Below are positions 53,686 through 62,429 of a stretch of DNA of 64,000 nucleotides, piece by piece. Origin of the DNA: Victivallaceae bacterium (GTDB lineage Bacteria; Verrucomicrobiota; Lentisphaeria; Victivallales; Victivallaceae); contig JAKIUY010000005.1 in the NCBI GenBank assembly GCA_021647315.1, positions 1-64,000 on the forward strand, written 5' to 3'. The notes under the pieces are model-generated. The model was not told where the DNA came from, searched no databases, and saw only the letters and a program-made list of their open reading frames with translations. Each line of letters opens with the position of its first letter. Position 1 is the stretch's first letter. Made by a program: the position numbers and the translations under genes.

Positions 53686-54659
53686 GCGATGGCCATAAAA
53701 GTATTTTAAGTGACATCGGCAACGCGTTCGGCCACCTCAATTTCGGGCTGATTTGCTCCCTGCTGCTGATTGTTGGAATCGGGTTGTATCTGATGACCGG
53801 ATTTTATACCGTTGCTCCCGGCGAACAGGGGGTGGTTAAACGTCTGGGGAAGGTGGTTAAAACGGTTGATTCCGGAGCCAATTATCGGCTTCCATGGCCG
53901 TTTGAGTCAGTGGAAGTTGTCAATGTGGGAAAAATACGCCGCGCGGAGGTGGGCTTACTGCTTGAAGAGCATGATCATCAGGCATTCATGCAGGAAAACA
54001 TCCAGTTGATGACCGGGGACGAAAATGTCATCAATGTCGAGGCCATTGTGCATTATAAAATAAAAGATGCCGCCCGTTATCTCTATCAAGTGAATTTCAG
54101 CGAAGAACGCCTGCTGCACAATGCGGTTGCCTCTTCATTGGTTGAACTCATCGGTCAGGTGGGTGTCGATGACATCCTGACCACCCGGAAAATTGCGGCG
54201 CAGGGGAAAATTCTCCAGGAGGCGCAGCGGGTGCTGGATAAATATGACAGCGGTCTCCAGATCACAGCATTCAATATTAAAGCCATTGTGCCGCCGCGCG
54301 AAGTGGCTGATGCCTTTCGGGATGTGATGACAGCCCGGGAGGACAAGGAGCAGTCTATAAACCAGGCCATGGGGTATCGTAACAGCGTAATTCCTGAAGC
54401 CAGAGGCAAGGCGCGAGAAATGGTCAGTGAAGCTGAAGGTTACCGTACTGAAGTAGAAAATGAGGCAACAGGCGATTCGACCCGGTTTGAGAGTATGCTG
54501 GCTGAATACCGCAGGAATTCAAAAATTTATTCTGAAGATGTGACGCGTTACCGGCTTTATCTGGAAACCATGGAAAGAATCCTGCCACGGGTCAGAAAAT
54601 ATGTTTTACGCGCGACTGATAATAAAAAGATAAATTTGAAATTTGTCGAAAATCAATAG
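53682..54659 (+). CDS. SPFH/band-7 protein, HflK-like
   Basis: 325 aa; AAGGAGGTGACTAA sits inside the end of the HflC-like gene. One N-terminal helix (~20-45, GLICSLLLIVGIGLYLMTGFYT), then band-7 (VAPGEQGVVKRLGKVVKTVD; YRLPWPFESVEVVNVGKIRR), ending in the HflK-type helical tail (FRDVMTAREDKEQSINQAMG; YRLYLETMERILPRVRKYVL). It is similar to the SPFH half of the CDF fusion at 51031, so the cluster has two HflK-type and one HflC-type subunit. They probably assemble into a membrane cage, as HflKC does. Confidence 0.88.
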   Translation: MSDGHKSILSDIGNAFGHLNFGLICSLLLIVGIGLYLMTGFYTVAPGEQGVVKRLGKVVKTVDSGANYRLPWPFESVEVVNVGKIRRAEVGLLLEEHDHQAFMQENIQLMTGDENVINVEAIVHYKIKDAARYLYQVNFSEERLLHNAVASSLVELIGQVGVDDILTTRKIAAQGKILQEAQRVLDKYDSGLQITAFNIKAIVPPREVADAFRDVMTAREDKEQSINQAMGYRNSVIPEARGKAREMVSEAEGYRTEVENEATGDSTRFESMLAEYRRNSKIYSEDVTRYRLYLETMERILPRVRKYVLRATDNKKINLKFVENQ

Positions 54660-54668
54660 GAGGCATTA

Positions 54669-54833
54669 ATGTTACAGATTTTTCAAATGTTACTCTGGGG
54701 ATTTTCAACTTTTATGTTCGTGGCTTCGCTGATTTTACTGGTCAAGTCAATCCGGCTGCTCAGACGTGTCGAACAGATGCGTGAGTTACAATATAAACAG
54801 TTAACCAGTTCAAAGGAGGTGAATGATGGATAA
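54669..54833 (+). CDS. Small single-helix membrane protein (54 aa)
   Basis: Reads MLQIFQMLLWGFSTFMFVAS then LILLVKSIRLLRRVEQMR and a polar tail ending VNDG. AGGAGGCATTA, beginning just after the HflK-like stop, is a strong Shine-Dalgarno. One hydrophobic helix (~5-25) is followed by a basic amphipathic stretch. Its end overlaps the next small gene by 8 bp. It is a previously unannotated-looking subunit of the SPFH cluster; no family recognised. Confidence 0.7.
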   Translation: MLQIFQMLLWGFSTFMFVASLILLVKSIRLLRRVEQMRELQYKQLTSSKEVNDG

Positions 54834-54969
54834 AGTCGGTGCTATTTTAACCGGTATCGGAGCTTTAATCGTTGGTGTCGGAGTACTCGTCGTTATGTTA
54901 CGCACGGGTAGTCTGATTGATTCGATTTCGGAGAGCTTAAGCGTTTCGCGGAACGCTGAATCTGAATAA
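54826..54969 (+). CDS. Small single-helix membrane protein (47 aa)
   Basis: Reads MDKVGAILTGIGALIVGVGV then LVVMLRTGSLIDSISESL and a polar tail. AAGGAGGTGAATG precedes it inside the previous gene. A Gly-rich helix (~5-24) plus an amphipathic tail resembles the small protein at 55112, suggesting a related pair. Confidence 0.7.
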   Translation: MDKVGAILTGIGALIVGVGVLVVMLRTGSLIDSISESLSVSRNAESE

Positions 54970-55111
54970 GGATTTACTCAAAAACAGGTTGGATTTATTT
55001 TTGCGTGAGCCCTGAGATCTATAAAAAAACGATGTTTTTTTATATTAATAATCCGTACGAAATATGGCCAAATGGCATTTCGTGCAAACTAGACTTAATA
55101 GGAGAAATATT

Positions 55112-55243
55112 ATGTCAAATATTCCTGATATTCTTAACAGCATAGCTTCGCTGTTAGTCGCTGTAGGTGCGGTCGTTCTGTTGCTTAAAACCAGTACCTT
55201 GATTACAACGCTGTCTGAACAGATTAAAAAATGGAAGGATTAA
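55112..55243 (+). CDS. Small single-helix membrane protein (43 aa)
   Basis: Reads MSNIPDILNSIASLLVAVGA then VVLLLKTSTLITTLSEQI and a KKWKD end. AGGAGAAATATT precedes the ATG. The pattern LL(V)AVGAVVLLLKTSTLI is like GVGVLVVMLRTGSLI of the 47-aa protein, so the two are probably paralogues. The 142-bp gap before it holds a word (ACAGGTTGGATTT) shared with the 4478 inverted repeat. Confidence 0.7.
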   Translation: MSNIPDILNSIASLLVAVGAVVLLLKTSTLITTLSEQIKKWKD

Positions 55244-55434
55244 ATTCAGTCAAGCAGTGTCTGGACGGCTCACGTTCCGTAGCGTTTCACAACGCAATCA
55301 ACTGTTCGGTCTTGACCGTTCAGGCACAAATTAATTAGACCCTATTTGAAAAGGTCGCTAGATAATGTTTTTTTCTTAGTCCAATGTCATGTGTTCAAGG
55401 ACTAGAGCTACAATGACAAAACTCGAATTGAATA

Positions 55435-56213
55435 ATGAACATTGAAAATAATAGTAAAGCAGGCTGGCTCGCCAGAACAATAAAGGGCGGTTATGTTAGA
55501 ACCGCAGTAGTGCTGCTCATCGGGCTGGCTTTTTACTGGACGGTGATCAGGCTGCCCCGTCCGCCGGCAGATAATATTGTGGCTACTTATCGTGGCGGCA
55601 ATGTTACAACCGAAGAGTTGCGAGTCTATATACATGATTTCATAGCATGCTGCTCAAAACATACCAGCTGCAGCCGTCACGGCGAAAACCATGAAGAATG
55701 CAGCAGCAGTTAAAGCTGTTAAATGGACTGATAGACCGCATGGTATTAGTGTCAAAGGCCGACGAAAAAGTGCCAGGCAAAAAACAGCGCAGGCAGTATG
55801 AAGGTATCCGCCGCACTGTACTGCGACAACTGTTGCATCAGGAGGATGTAGATGCCCGGGATGTCGCAAAAACGGGGGGGAAAGTAGAACCGTGGATAAG
55901 CGAAACCGATGATGCCTTGCGTGAAATGCTGTCCCACGGATTTCATAAAAATACCCTTAAACTTAAAAAAGGTGAACTCAGTAAGGTCTTTCAGATTGAC
56001 AATGACTTTTATATCGTTATGGTACGACAAAGAGAAGCCGCCAAGAATAAAACATTTCAAGCAGTACGCAATAAAGCAAGAGCGGATCTTGAAGCCAGCC
56101 GCCATGAGAAGTTGACCTATAAAATGGAAACAGCTCTGCTGAAACAGGCGAAAGTTAAAATATATAATTACACTATTATAAATATGGTTAAAGCCGACAA
56201 ATCTACCGGTTAA
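55435..56213 (+). pseudogene. Frameshifted, internally deleted parvulin (paralogue of 48934)
   Basis: Frame 1 (55435-55713) encodes a membrane helix and a segment matching the intact protein: NIVATYRGGNVTTEELRVYI, then CCSKHTSCSRHGENHEEC, against VVATYAGGEITAQELRGYI and the TCKKHGSDHKKC knot. It stops at CSSS. Frame 2 (55698-56213) resumes with LLNGLIDRMVL and LRQLLHQEDVD, then jumps to the end of the second rotamase domain (EPWISETDDALREMLSHGFH; FYIVMVRQREA). The first rotamase domain, part of the second and the His tail are missing. There is no Shine-Dalgarno at 55435. The frame-2 part could still be expressed from 55698, but no complete domain remains. Confidence 0.75.
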
Positions 56214-56229
56214 AAATAAGGAATGAGCA

Positions 56230-58629
56230 GTGAAACATCAACATAACCACAATTGTAAACACGAACATCAGCCGTCTGATGGAGTAGCTGATACCGGACA
56301 TCAACATACCGCAGACTGCAATCATGACCACGCCGCGCCTAAACAGAACAGCGGCTGCACCCACGACCATGGCGCGCATAAACACGGTAGTAGCTGTAAT
56401 CATGACCACAGCGCAGTCGCCAGCTCCAGCAGTGAACCTTTATCGTCCAATCAAACAGCATATAAAGTTTTTGGTCTGGATTGTCCCGAGGAGATTGCGA
56501 TCCTGAATAAAGAGGTCGGAAAAAAACCGGGAATTGTAAAACTTGATTTTGATATCCTCAACGCCAAGATGACCGTTACCATCGAACCGGGCACCAGCGG
56601 CAATGATGATATAATCGCCGCCGTCGCCGCCGGTGGCATGCGGGCGGTACTTTGGGACGAATGGCTCTCAAATGATGATCAGGAGACTTTTTGGCAGCAA
56701 CACGGGCGAACGATTACGACGATAATAAGCGGGATGTTGCTGGTCACCGGATTCGGCATTCACTGGTATCTGCACGGTAGTTTCATGGAGGCATTTGTCG
56801 CCGGCGATGATGGCAAAGAACATATCTTCCCGCTCAGTTCAATTGTCCTCTACTGCATTGCGATTATTGCTGGCGGCTGGTTTGTCGCCCCTAAGGCACT
56901 GGGTGCATTACGCAGACTACGGCTGGATATGAATTTCCTCATGGTGGTGGCGGTGGTCGGTGCTATTATAATCGGTGAATGGTTTGAAGCCACAACAGTT
57001 ACCTTTCTCTTTTCGCTTTCACTCTTACTCGAACATTGGAGTATCGGCCGCGCCCAGCGCGCCGTTACCGCACTCATGGATTTAGCCCCGGCGGTTGCTC
57101 GTTATCGCTGTCCCCATGATGGCGACATTATGGAAGTTCCAGTTGCAGAGGTACCCCTTGGGGTCAACGTGCTGGTGCGCCCCGGCGAAAAAATACCGCT
57201 TGACGGTGAAGTTACCACCGGCAGTTCCGGCGTCAATCAGGCACCGATTACCGGTGAATCCGTTCCCGTATTCAAAGAGGCGGGGGATGAGGTTTTTGCC
57301 GGAACCATCAATGAAAACGGCTCTTTTGAGTTTAAAGTTACCAAACTGGCAACCGACACCACACTGGCGCGGATAATTCAGATGATTCAGGAGGCGCGTT
57401 CCCGCCGTGCAAGCAGTGAACAATGGGTCGAGACGTTCGCCAAGTATTATACCCCGGCCATGATTCTGTTTTCTCTGCTTATCATGCTCGTACCACCATT
57501 ACTGTTTTCCGCCTTATGGGTGGAGTGGATTTATCGCGGCCTGGTTATTCTGGTCATCGCCTGTCCCTGCGCCTTGGTTATATCCACCCCGGTCAGTATC
57601 GTTTCCGGCTTGACTGCAGCCGCAAGAAACGGCGTGCTGATCAAAGGCGGAATGTATCTTGAACTGATTGGCCAAATCCGTGCCCTGGCAATGGACAAAA
57701 CCGGCACCTTGACCTTCGGACACCCCGAAGTTCAAACTATTATTCCCCTGAATGGACATTCACGTCAAGAGCTGCTTGAACGGGCTGCCGCGCTTGAGGC
57801 GCATAGTGAACATCCACTGGCACGAGCTGTATTGCGCTGTGCGGAAACGGAACAGGTTGAGGTGAAAATGGTGGCGGAAAACTTTCAGGCCGTCAAAGGC
57901 AAGGGAGCTGAAGCTGATATTGACGGGCGGAAATTCTGGATCGGCAGCCATCGTTTTATGGAGGAAAAAGGTGAGGAGACACCGGAAATTCATCAACGGG
58001 CACAACTGCTTGAAGATGAAGCTCATTCGGTGATCGCTATCGGTAATGAGGATCATGTCTGCGGTCTGATCAGTGTCGCTGACGGGGTTCGCCCGGCGGC
58101 GAGTGTGGCCGTCGCCAATATGAAACGGCTGGGATTGGAACGGCTAACGGTTTTAACCGGCGATAATGCCGGAACCGGCAATGCGGTCGGCGCAGTTGTC
58201 GGCATTGAAGACATCCGGACGGAACTGTTACCGGAAGATAAGGTAGCGGGAGTAGAAGAGCTGGTCGAAAAATATGAGAAGGTGGCAATGATCGGCGACG
58301 GCGTCAATGATGCTCCAGCGATGGCGGTCGCCAGCCTGGGAATTGCCATGGGGGCTATCGGCTCCGACGTCGCTATCGAAACCGCTGACATCGCGCTGAT
58401 GGCGGATGACCTGAATACGCTGCCGTGGCTGATTAGCCATTCACGCCGGACGTTGAATATCATTAAACAGAATATCTGGTTCGCCCTCGGTCTGAAAGTT
58501 GTCTTTATGGCGTTGGCGATGACAGGCATGGCAACATTGTGGATGGCCATAGTCGCCGATACCGGAGCTTCGTTGTTAGTCATTTTCAACGCGTTACGTC
58601 TCTTAAAATCATCTCACAACAAGGAATAA
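56230..58629 (+). CDS. P1B-2-type Zn/Cd/Pb-translocating ATPase with His-rich N-terminus
   Basis: 799 aa from a GTG with AAGGAATGAGCA upstream. Residues 1-60 have repeated His/Cys metal-binding clusters (HNHNCKHEHQ; CTHDHGAHKHGSSCNHDH). Residues ~75-140 are an HMA fold whose usual CxxC is DCPEE (GLDCPEEIAILNKEVG), a known variant. The ion-binding CPC is at 445-447 (ACPCALVISTPVS), the phosphorylated Asp489 in MDKTGTLTFG, with HSEHPLA and GDGVNDAPA present. The last helix has DTGASLLVIFNALRLL, the Asp typical of the Zn/Cd/Pb subgroup. It exports divalent soft metals across the inner membrane. The M16 peptidase gene starts 1 bp after its stop. Confidence 0.93.
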   Translation: MKHQHNHNCKHEHQPSDGVADTGHQHTADCNHDHAAPKQNSGCTHDHGAHKHGSSCNHDHSAVASSSSEPLSSNQTAYKVFGLDCPEEIAILNKEVGKKPGIVKLDFDILNAKMTVTIEPGTSGNDDIIAAVAAGGMRAVLWDEWLSNDDQETFWQQHGRTITTIISGMLLVTGFGIHWYLHGSFMEAFVAGDDGKEHIFPLSSIVLYCIAIIAGGWFVAPKALGALRRLRLDMNFLMVVAVVGAIIIGEWFEATTVTFLFSLSLLLEHWSIGRAQRAVTALMDLAPAVARYRCPHDGDIMEVPVAEVPLGVNVLVRPGEKIPLDGEVTTGSSGVNQAPITGESVPVFKEAGDEVFAGTINENGSFEFKVTKLATDTTLARIIQMIQEARSRRASSEQWVETFAKYYTPAMILFSLLIMLVPPLLFSALWVEWIYRGLVILVIACPCALVISTPVSIVSGLTAAARNGVLIKGGMYLELIGQIRALAMDKTGTLTFGHPEVQTIIPLNGHSRQELLERAAALEAHSEHPLARAVLRCAETEQVEVKMVAENFQAVKGKGAEADIDGRKFWIGSHRFMEEKGEETPEIHQRAQLLEDEAHSVIAIGNEDHVCGLISVADGVRPAASVAVANMKRLGLERLTVLTGDNAGTGNAVGAVVGIEDIRTELLPEDKVAGVEELVEKYEKVAMIGDGVNDAPAMAVASLGIAMGAIGSDVAIETADIALMADDLNTLPWLISHSRRTLNIIKQNIWFALGLKVVFMALAMTGMATLWMAIVADTGASLLVIFNALRLLKSSHNKE

Positions 58630-58630
58630 T

Positions 58631-61546
58631 ATGTTGATAAAAAAGATGCCAGTAATGCTGCTTGCTCTGCTGTTCGCCAGTGCCATTCAGCCAAAACTTC
58701 AGGCACAGGCGTGGTTTAAACCGACTGATGCGGTAAAAAAAGATCCAACCAAAACCATTATTCATACGCTGAAGAATGGACTTAAAGTATATATAAGCGT
58801 TAATAAAACCCAACCGCGGATTCAGACGATGATCGCAGTTCGCGCGGGCTCTAAATATGACCCCGCCGCAACCACCGGTCTGGCACATTATCTCGAACAT
58901 CTGATGTTTAAGGGGACGCGTCGCATCGGCACCAAAAACTGGCAGGCTGAAAAAAAATATCTTGATAAAATTGCCGTTAAGTTTGAAGAGCATAAGAATG
59001 CCAAATCGCCGGCGGCAAAAAAACAGCTCTATAAAACTATTGATAAACTCTCCTACGCGGCATCAAAGTTTGCCATCGCCAATGAATATGATAAGATGGT
59101 CTCATCATTGGGTGCCAAAGGTACCAATGCCTTTACCGCTAATGATATGACGGTTTACATGAATGATATCCCGGCCAACGAACTGAAAAAATGGCTGATG
59201 CTTGAACGGGAACGTTTCAGCACCCTGGTACTTAGACTGTTTCATACTGAACTGGAAACCGTCTATGAGGAATTTAACCGCACCCAGGATAATGATCGAC
59301 GCAAGGTCTTTAATAACGTGTTGAAAGGGCTCTTCCCGAACCATCCCTACGGCATGCAGACAACTATCGGCAAAGGTGAACACCTCAAAAACCCTTCAAT
59401 GTATAATATTCAACAGTATTTCGCGACCTATTACCGGCCGAATAATATTGCCATCTGCCTCTCCGGCGACCTTGAACCGGATAAAACCATTGCCTTGGTC
59501 GAACAGTATTTCGGTGACTGGCAAGCTGCTCCGCTACCGGCGTTCAAACAGCCGCAAGACAGTCCGTTGACGAAACCGGTTATCATGAAAAGTTATGGAC
59601 CGCAACCGGCGATGGTCTATATCGGTTATAAATTCAAGGGGGCGGGGAGTAAAGAGGCGCTGATGCTTGAAGTAATTGACATGCTGTTGGCCAACTCACA
59701 GGCAGGCTTGATTGACCTAGATCTGAATTTGACCCAGAAAGTTCTGGCGGCTGGCTCTTTTCCCTATATTCTGGATGATTATTCAGTGCATTTTCTTTAT
59801 GGCATGCCCAAACGGAACCAAACTGTTGAAACGGTGAAAGCGTTACTGCTGCAAGAAATCGAGAAGATAAAAAATGGTGAATTTGATGATTGGCTGGTCG
59901 AGGCGGTGATAAATAATCTGAAACTTGAGCGGATTAAAACTATAGAGAAGAATCGCGGCCGGGGATTTTTAATGGTCAATGCATTTATTTTCAACTTGAA
60001 CTGGAATGATTATATTAATAAATATGAACACCTGGAGCAGTTGACGAAAAAAGATATTCTCGATTTCGCCAATAAATACTATCAGGATAACTACGTTGTA
60101 TCCTATAAATTGCGGGGCAAAGGCAGCAAATATACCATGCCTAAACCTGAAATCACCCAGCTTGAACTGGATCGGAAATCAACCTCCGTGTTTTTTAATG
60201 AATTTGCCCAAATAGACTCAGCCCCGATTAAACCACAGTTTACCGATTTCGCTAAAGATATTACCAGGACTGAAATCAACAAGGTCGCATTTTCTGCAAT
60301 CAAAAACCGCCAGAATGAGCTGTTCAGTTTAACCTACATTTTCCCGATGGGAACTGATAACGGCAAACTGCTGCCGCTGGCGATAACCTACCTGCCATAT
60401 TTAGGCACCGCAAAATACAGTGCCAGACAACTTAAACAGCAGTTTTTCAGATTAGGCTTGAAATTCAGCGTCAGCATCTCCAGAGATCAACTATATGTGA
60501 AACTGTCAGGCTTGAACAAAAACCTTAAACCGGGCGTTAAGCTGTTGGAACATCTATTGGCAAATGTCGTTCCTGATGCTAAAGCTTATAAAAATTTGGT
60601 CGGCACTATTCTGAAGTCACGCGCCAATGCAAAACTGAATAAATCGACGATTTTAAGGCAGGGTTTGATCAGTATGGCTAAATACGGCATGGAGAGTCCA
60701 TTCAGAGACAAATTGAGCACAAAACAGTTAGCAGCTATGGATATAAATAAGCTCACCGCATCAATACGACAGTTGACCAAATTTAAGCACCAGATATTTT
60801 ATTACGGTCCTGATGCGACTGGAATCGTTGCGAAAACATTAACCGCCGAGCATGCTGTCCACGCCGCCTGGTTGCCGGTACCGTCAAAGAAAATTTACCC
60901 CAAGCAGCAATTCGTCGCCCCGAAAGTATACTATGTCCCTTATGACATGCAGCAGGTTGAGATATTCTTTCTCGCTTCAGATATAAAATTTGATCCTGAA
61001 CTCCTGGCTGTATCGCAGCTGTTTAACGAATATTTCGGTGCCGGTTTATCCTCTATCACCTTTCAGGAAATAAGAGAAAAACGTGCCCTTGCCTATAGTG
61101 CCTACTCCTGGTACTCAAATGCAAGAAAAAAAGAGGATGAAAATTATCTGCTGGCCTATGTCGGGACTCAAAGTGACAAATTGCCAAATGCCGTTGCGGC
61201 GATGATGACTGTTTTGAATAAGATGCCGCAGGCCGAGCTACAATTTAATGCCGCCAAAGCAGCCCTGCTGAAAAAAATTGCCTCATCCAGGGTGACCGGC
61301 GAAGCGATATTCTGGCAGTATGAGGCCGCGAAGAAACGGGGCTTGGATTATGACATCAACCGCAAAGTTTATGAGCGGGTCAAGACCCTGGCGCTGACTG
61401 ACTTGAATGATTTTTTTCAAACCCATATCAAAGGCAAAAAATATGCGCTTTGCGTCATGGGCAATGAGCGCAATATCAAACTTGAAACATTGAAAAAAAT
61501 GGGCAAATTCAAAAAATTCACCCTGCGTGAACTGTTCGGTTATTAA
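58631..61546 (+). CDS. Secreted M16-family zinc metallopeptidase
   Basis: 971 aa; AAGGAATAAT bridges the ATPase stop. Signal peptide to ~28 (LLALLFASAIQPKLQAQA). The inverted zinc motif HYLEH gives His86, Glu89 and His90, and the distal Glu is in ELETVYEEFNRTQDND. Two M16 repeats: residues ~40-260 and ~300-500, then an inactive second half (~530-960; TYIFPMGTDNGKLLP; EIREKRALAYSAYSWYSN). This is the ~100-kDa single-chain (pitrilysin-like or BamD-region) size class. An insertion after the zinc motif (KYLDKIAVKFEEHKNAKSP) is rich in Lys. Periplasmic proteolysis of peptides or of metal-damaged proteins is plausible. It is followed by a strong hairpin. Confidence 0.9.
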   Translation: MLIKKMPVMLLALLFASAIQPKLQAQAWFKPTDAVKKDPTKTIIHTLKNGLKVYISVNKTQPRIQTMIAVRAGSKYDPAATTGLAHYLEHLMFKGTRRIGTKNWQAEKKYLDKIAVKFEEHKNAKSPAAKKQLYKTIDKLSYAASKFAIANEYDKMVSSLGAKGTNAFTANDMTVYMNDIPANELKKWLMLERERFSTLVLRLFHTELETVYEEFNRTQDNDRRKVFNNVLKGLFPNHPYGMQTTIGKGEHLKNPSMYNIQQYFATYYRPNNIAICLSGDLEPDKTIALVEQYFGDWQAAPLPAFKQPQDSPLTKPVIMKSYGPQPAMVYIGYKFKGAGSKEALMLEVIDMLLANSQAGLIDLDLNLTQKVLAAGSFPYILDDYSVHFLYGMPKRNQTVETVKALLLQEIEKIKNGEFDDWLVEAVINNLKLERIKTIEKNRGRGFLMVNAFIFNLNWNDYINKYEHLEQLTKKDILDFANKYYQDNYVVSYKLRGKGSKYTMPKPEITQLELDRKSTSVFFNEFAQIDSAPIKPQFTDFAKDITRTEINKVAFSAIKNRQNELFSLTYIFPMGTDNGKLLPLAITYLPYLGTAKYSARQLKQQFFRLGLKFSVSISRDQLYVKLSGLNKNLKPGVKLLEHLLANVVPDAKAYKNLVGTILKSRANAKLNKSTILRQGLISMAKYGMESPFRDKLSTKQLAAMDINKLTASIRQLTKFKHQIFYYGPDATGIVAKTLTAEHAVHAAWLPVPSKKIYPKQQFVAPKVYYVPYDMQQVEIFFLASDIKFDPELLAVSQLFNEYFGAGLSSITFQEIREKRALAYSAYSWYSNARKKEDENYLLAYVGTQSDKLPNAVAAMMTVLNKMPQAELQFNAAKAALLKKIASSRVTGEAIFWQYEAAKKRGLDYDINRKVYERVKTLALTDLNDFFQTHIKGKKYALCVMGNERNIKLETLKKMGKFKKFTLRELFGY

Positions 61547-61554
61547 ATCCAAAC

Positions 61555-61579
61555 CCCAAACCGGCGATGCCGGTTTGGG
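61555..61579 (+). terminator. Strong hairpin after the metal/SPFH cluster
   Basis: CCCAAACCGGC-GAT-GCCGGTTTGGG, an 11-bp perfect stem starting 9 bp after the M16 stop, followed by A-rich rather than T-rich DNA on this strand. It probably ends the transcript or protects the 3' end. Its core is the CCGGC repeat family. Confidence 0.7.
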
Positions 61580-61819
61580 AAAGCAAAAAAAACACGCCCG
61601 GAGGACGGAGCATTGAAAATGGCTCCCTAAAAGGGAGTAATACCATCCTGCTAAAATTAATAGTTACAGTGCTCCAGAGCTCAGCATCGCTGTCTACTTG
61701 AACGCCCTGTTTAGGACTGAAAGTCCGATATATATTAGCCCAGAGCAATGCCCTGGGAACCCGTCCACCAAAGAAAACAGCTCTGAAAGAGCGCCCCGAG
61801 GTGTCCTCCCGCCAAAATC
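61580..61819. repeat. Array of short hairpins in a GC-rich intergenic element
   Basis: Four compact stems in ~170 bp: CTCCCT-AAA-AGGGAG (61623-61637), GGACT-GAA-AGTCC (61714-61726), CCCAG-N9-CTGGG (61739-61757) and GCTCT-GAA-AGAGC (61780-61792). The spacing and GAA triloops look organised rather than random. No ORF. Confidence 0.75.
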
Positions 61820-62110
61820 TTATCCGTTCTTCTTTGCTCCTTTTATTTCTTCGCCTTTTACAATATCTCTGTAAAGTGCAGCCATTAATTGACGTGCCAT
61901 AGCAACGATTGCCGTTTTTCGTTGCCGTCCTTTCTGTTTTAGCTGCTTCGACCATTTTTTTGTTATTTCAGAATCCGGCTGCCAGTGATACCACAGCCAG
62001 GCTAATTAAATTGCTAATCGGCGTAACTCAGTATTTCCTTGATCAATTCCTACGGTAAGGTGGTTTGACAGTTGACTTTCATACGTAATTGCGTTAGTGT
62101 TTAATAACAT
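61820..62110 (-). pseudogene. Decayed IS110-family-like transposase, C-terminal part
   Basis: One minus-strand frame reads LTVGIDQGNTELRRLAI, an in-frame TAA, LAWLWYHWQPDSEITKKWSK and then GRQRKTAIVAMARQLMAALY to a stop at 61820. This is the typical C-terminal helix set of IS110/IS116-type transposases. No N-terminal DEDD domain is found and a stop interrupts it, so it is inactive. The rest to 62429 shows no gene. Confidence 0.75.
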
Positions 62111-62429
62111 GAGCTTTCCCTTTGTATGTTGCCAGTGCATATGACGTTGAATGTGGGTTTGCAGGAGTAGCTGATCTCCCGCATCAAAAAAAGATTTTCA
62201 ACAATACCCTGCCTTGCAATTATAGATTCAAAGGTTATTTTTAACTATGAAATCGCAACTCTCTAGATAAAAGCATTTAAACTAATATTATTTTAGAGCC
62301 AAAGTAGCTTTACAGTGGTGGTTTTATTATAATCGTTGGAGTTAATATTTAGCCGTTAAAGTTTTTGAGTTTAATCGGCATTTAAAATAAATAAATTTTA
62401 CCTGCTACGGGCATAGAGGAGAAAACGTT

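Noticed and set aside
58053-58589. 178-aa open frame antisense to the P-type ATPase
   Set aside because: Antisense to conserved ATPase motifs; Ser/Ala-rich composition comes from the opposite strand's codons.
61518-61955. 145-aa frame on the minus strand over the hairpin array
   Set aside because: It runs through the palindromic array and reads the transposase remnant in the wrong frame.
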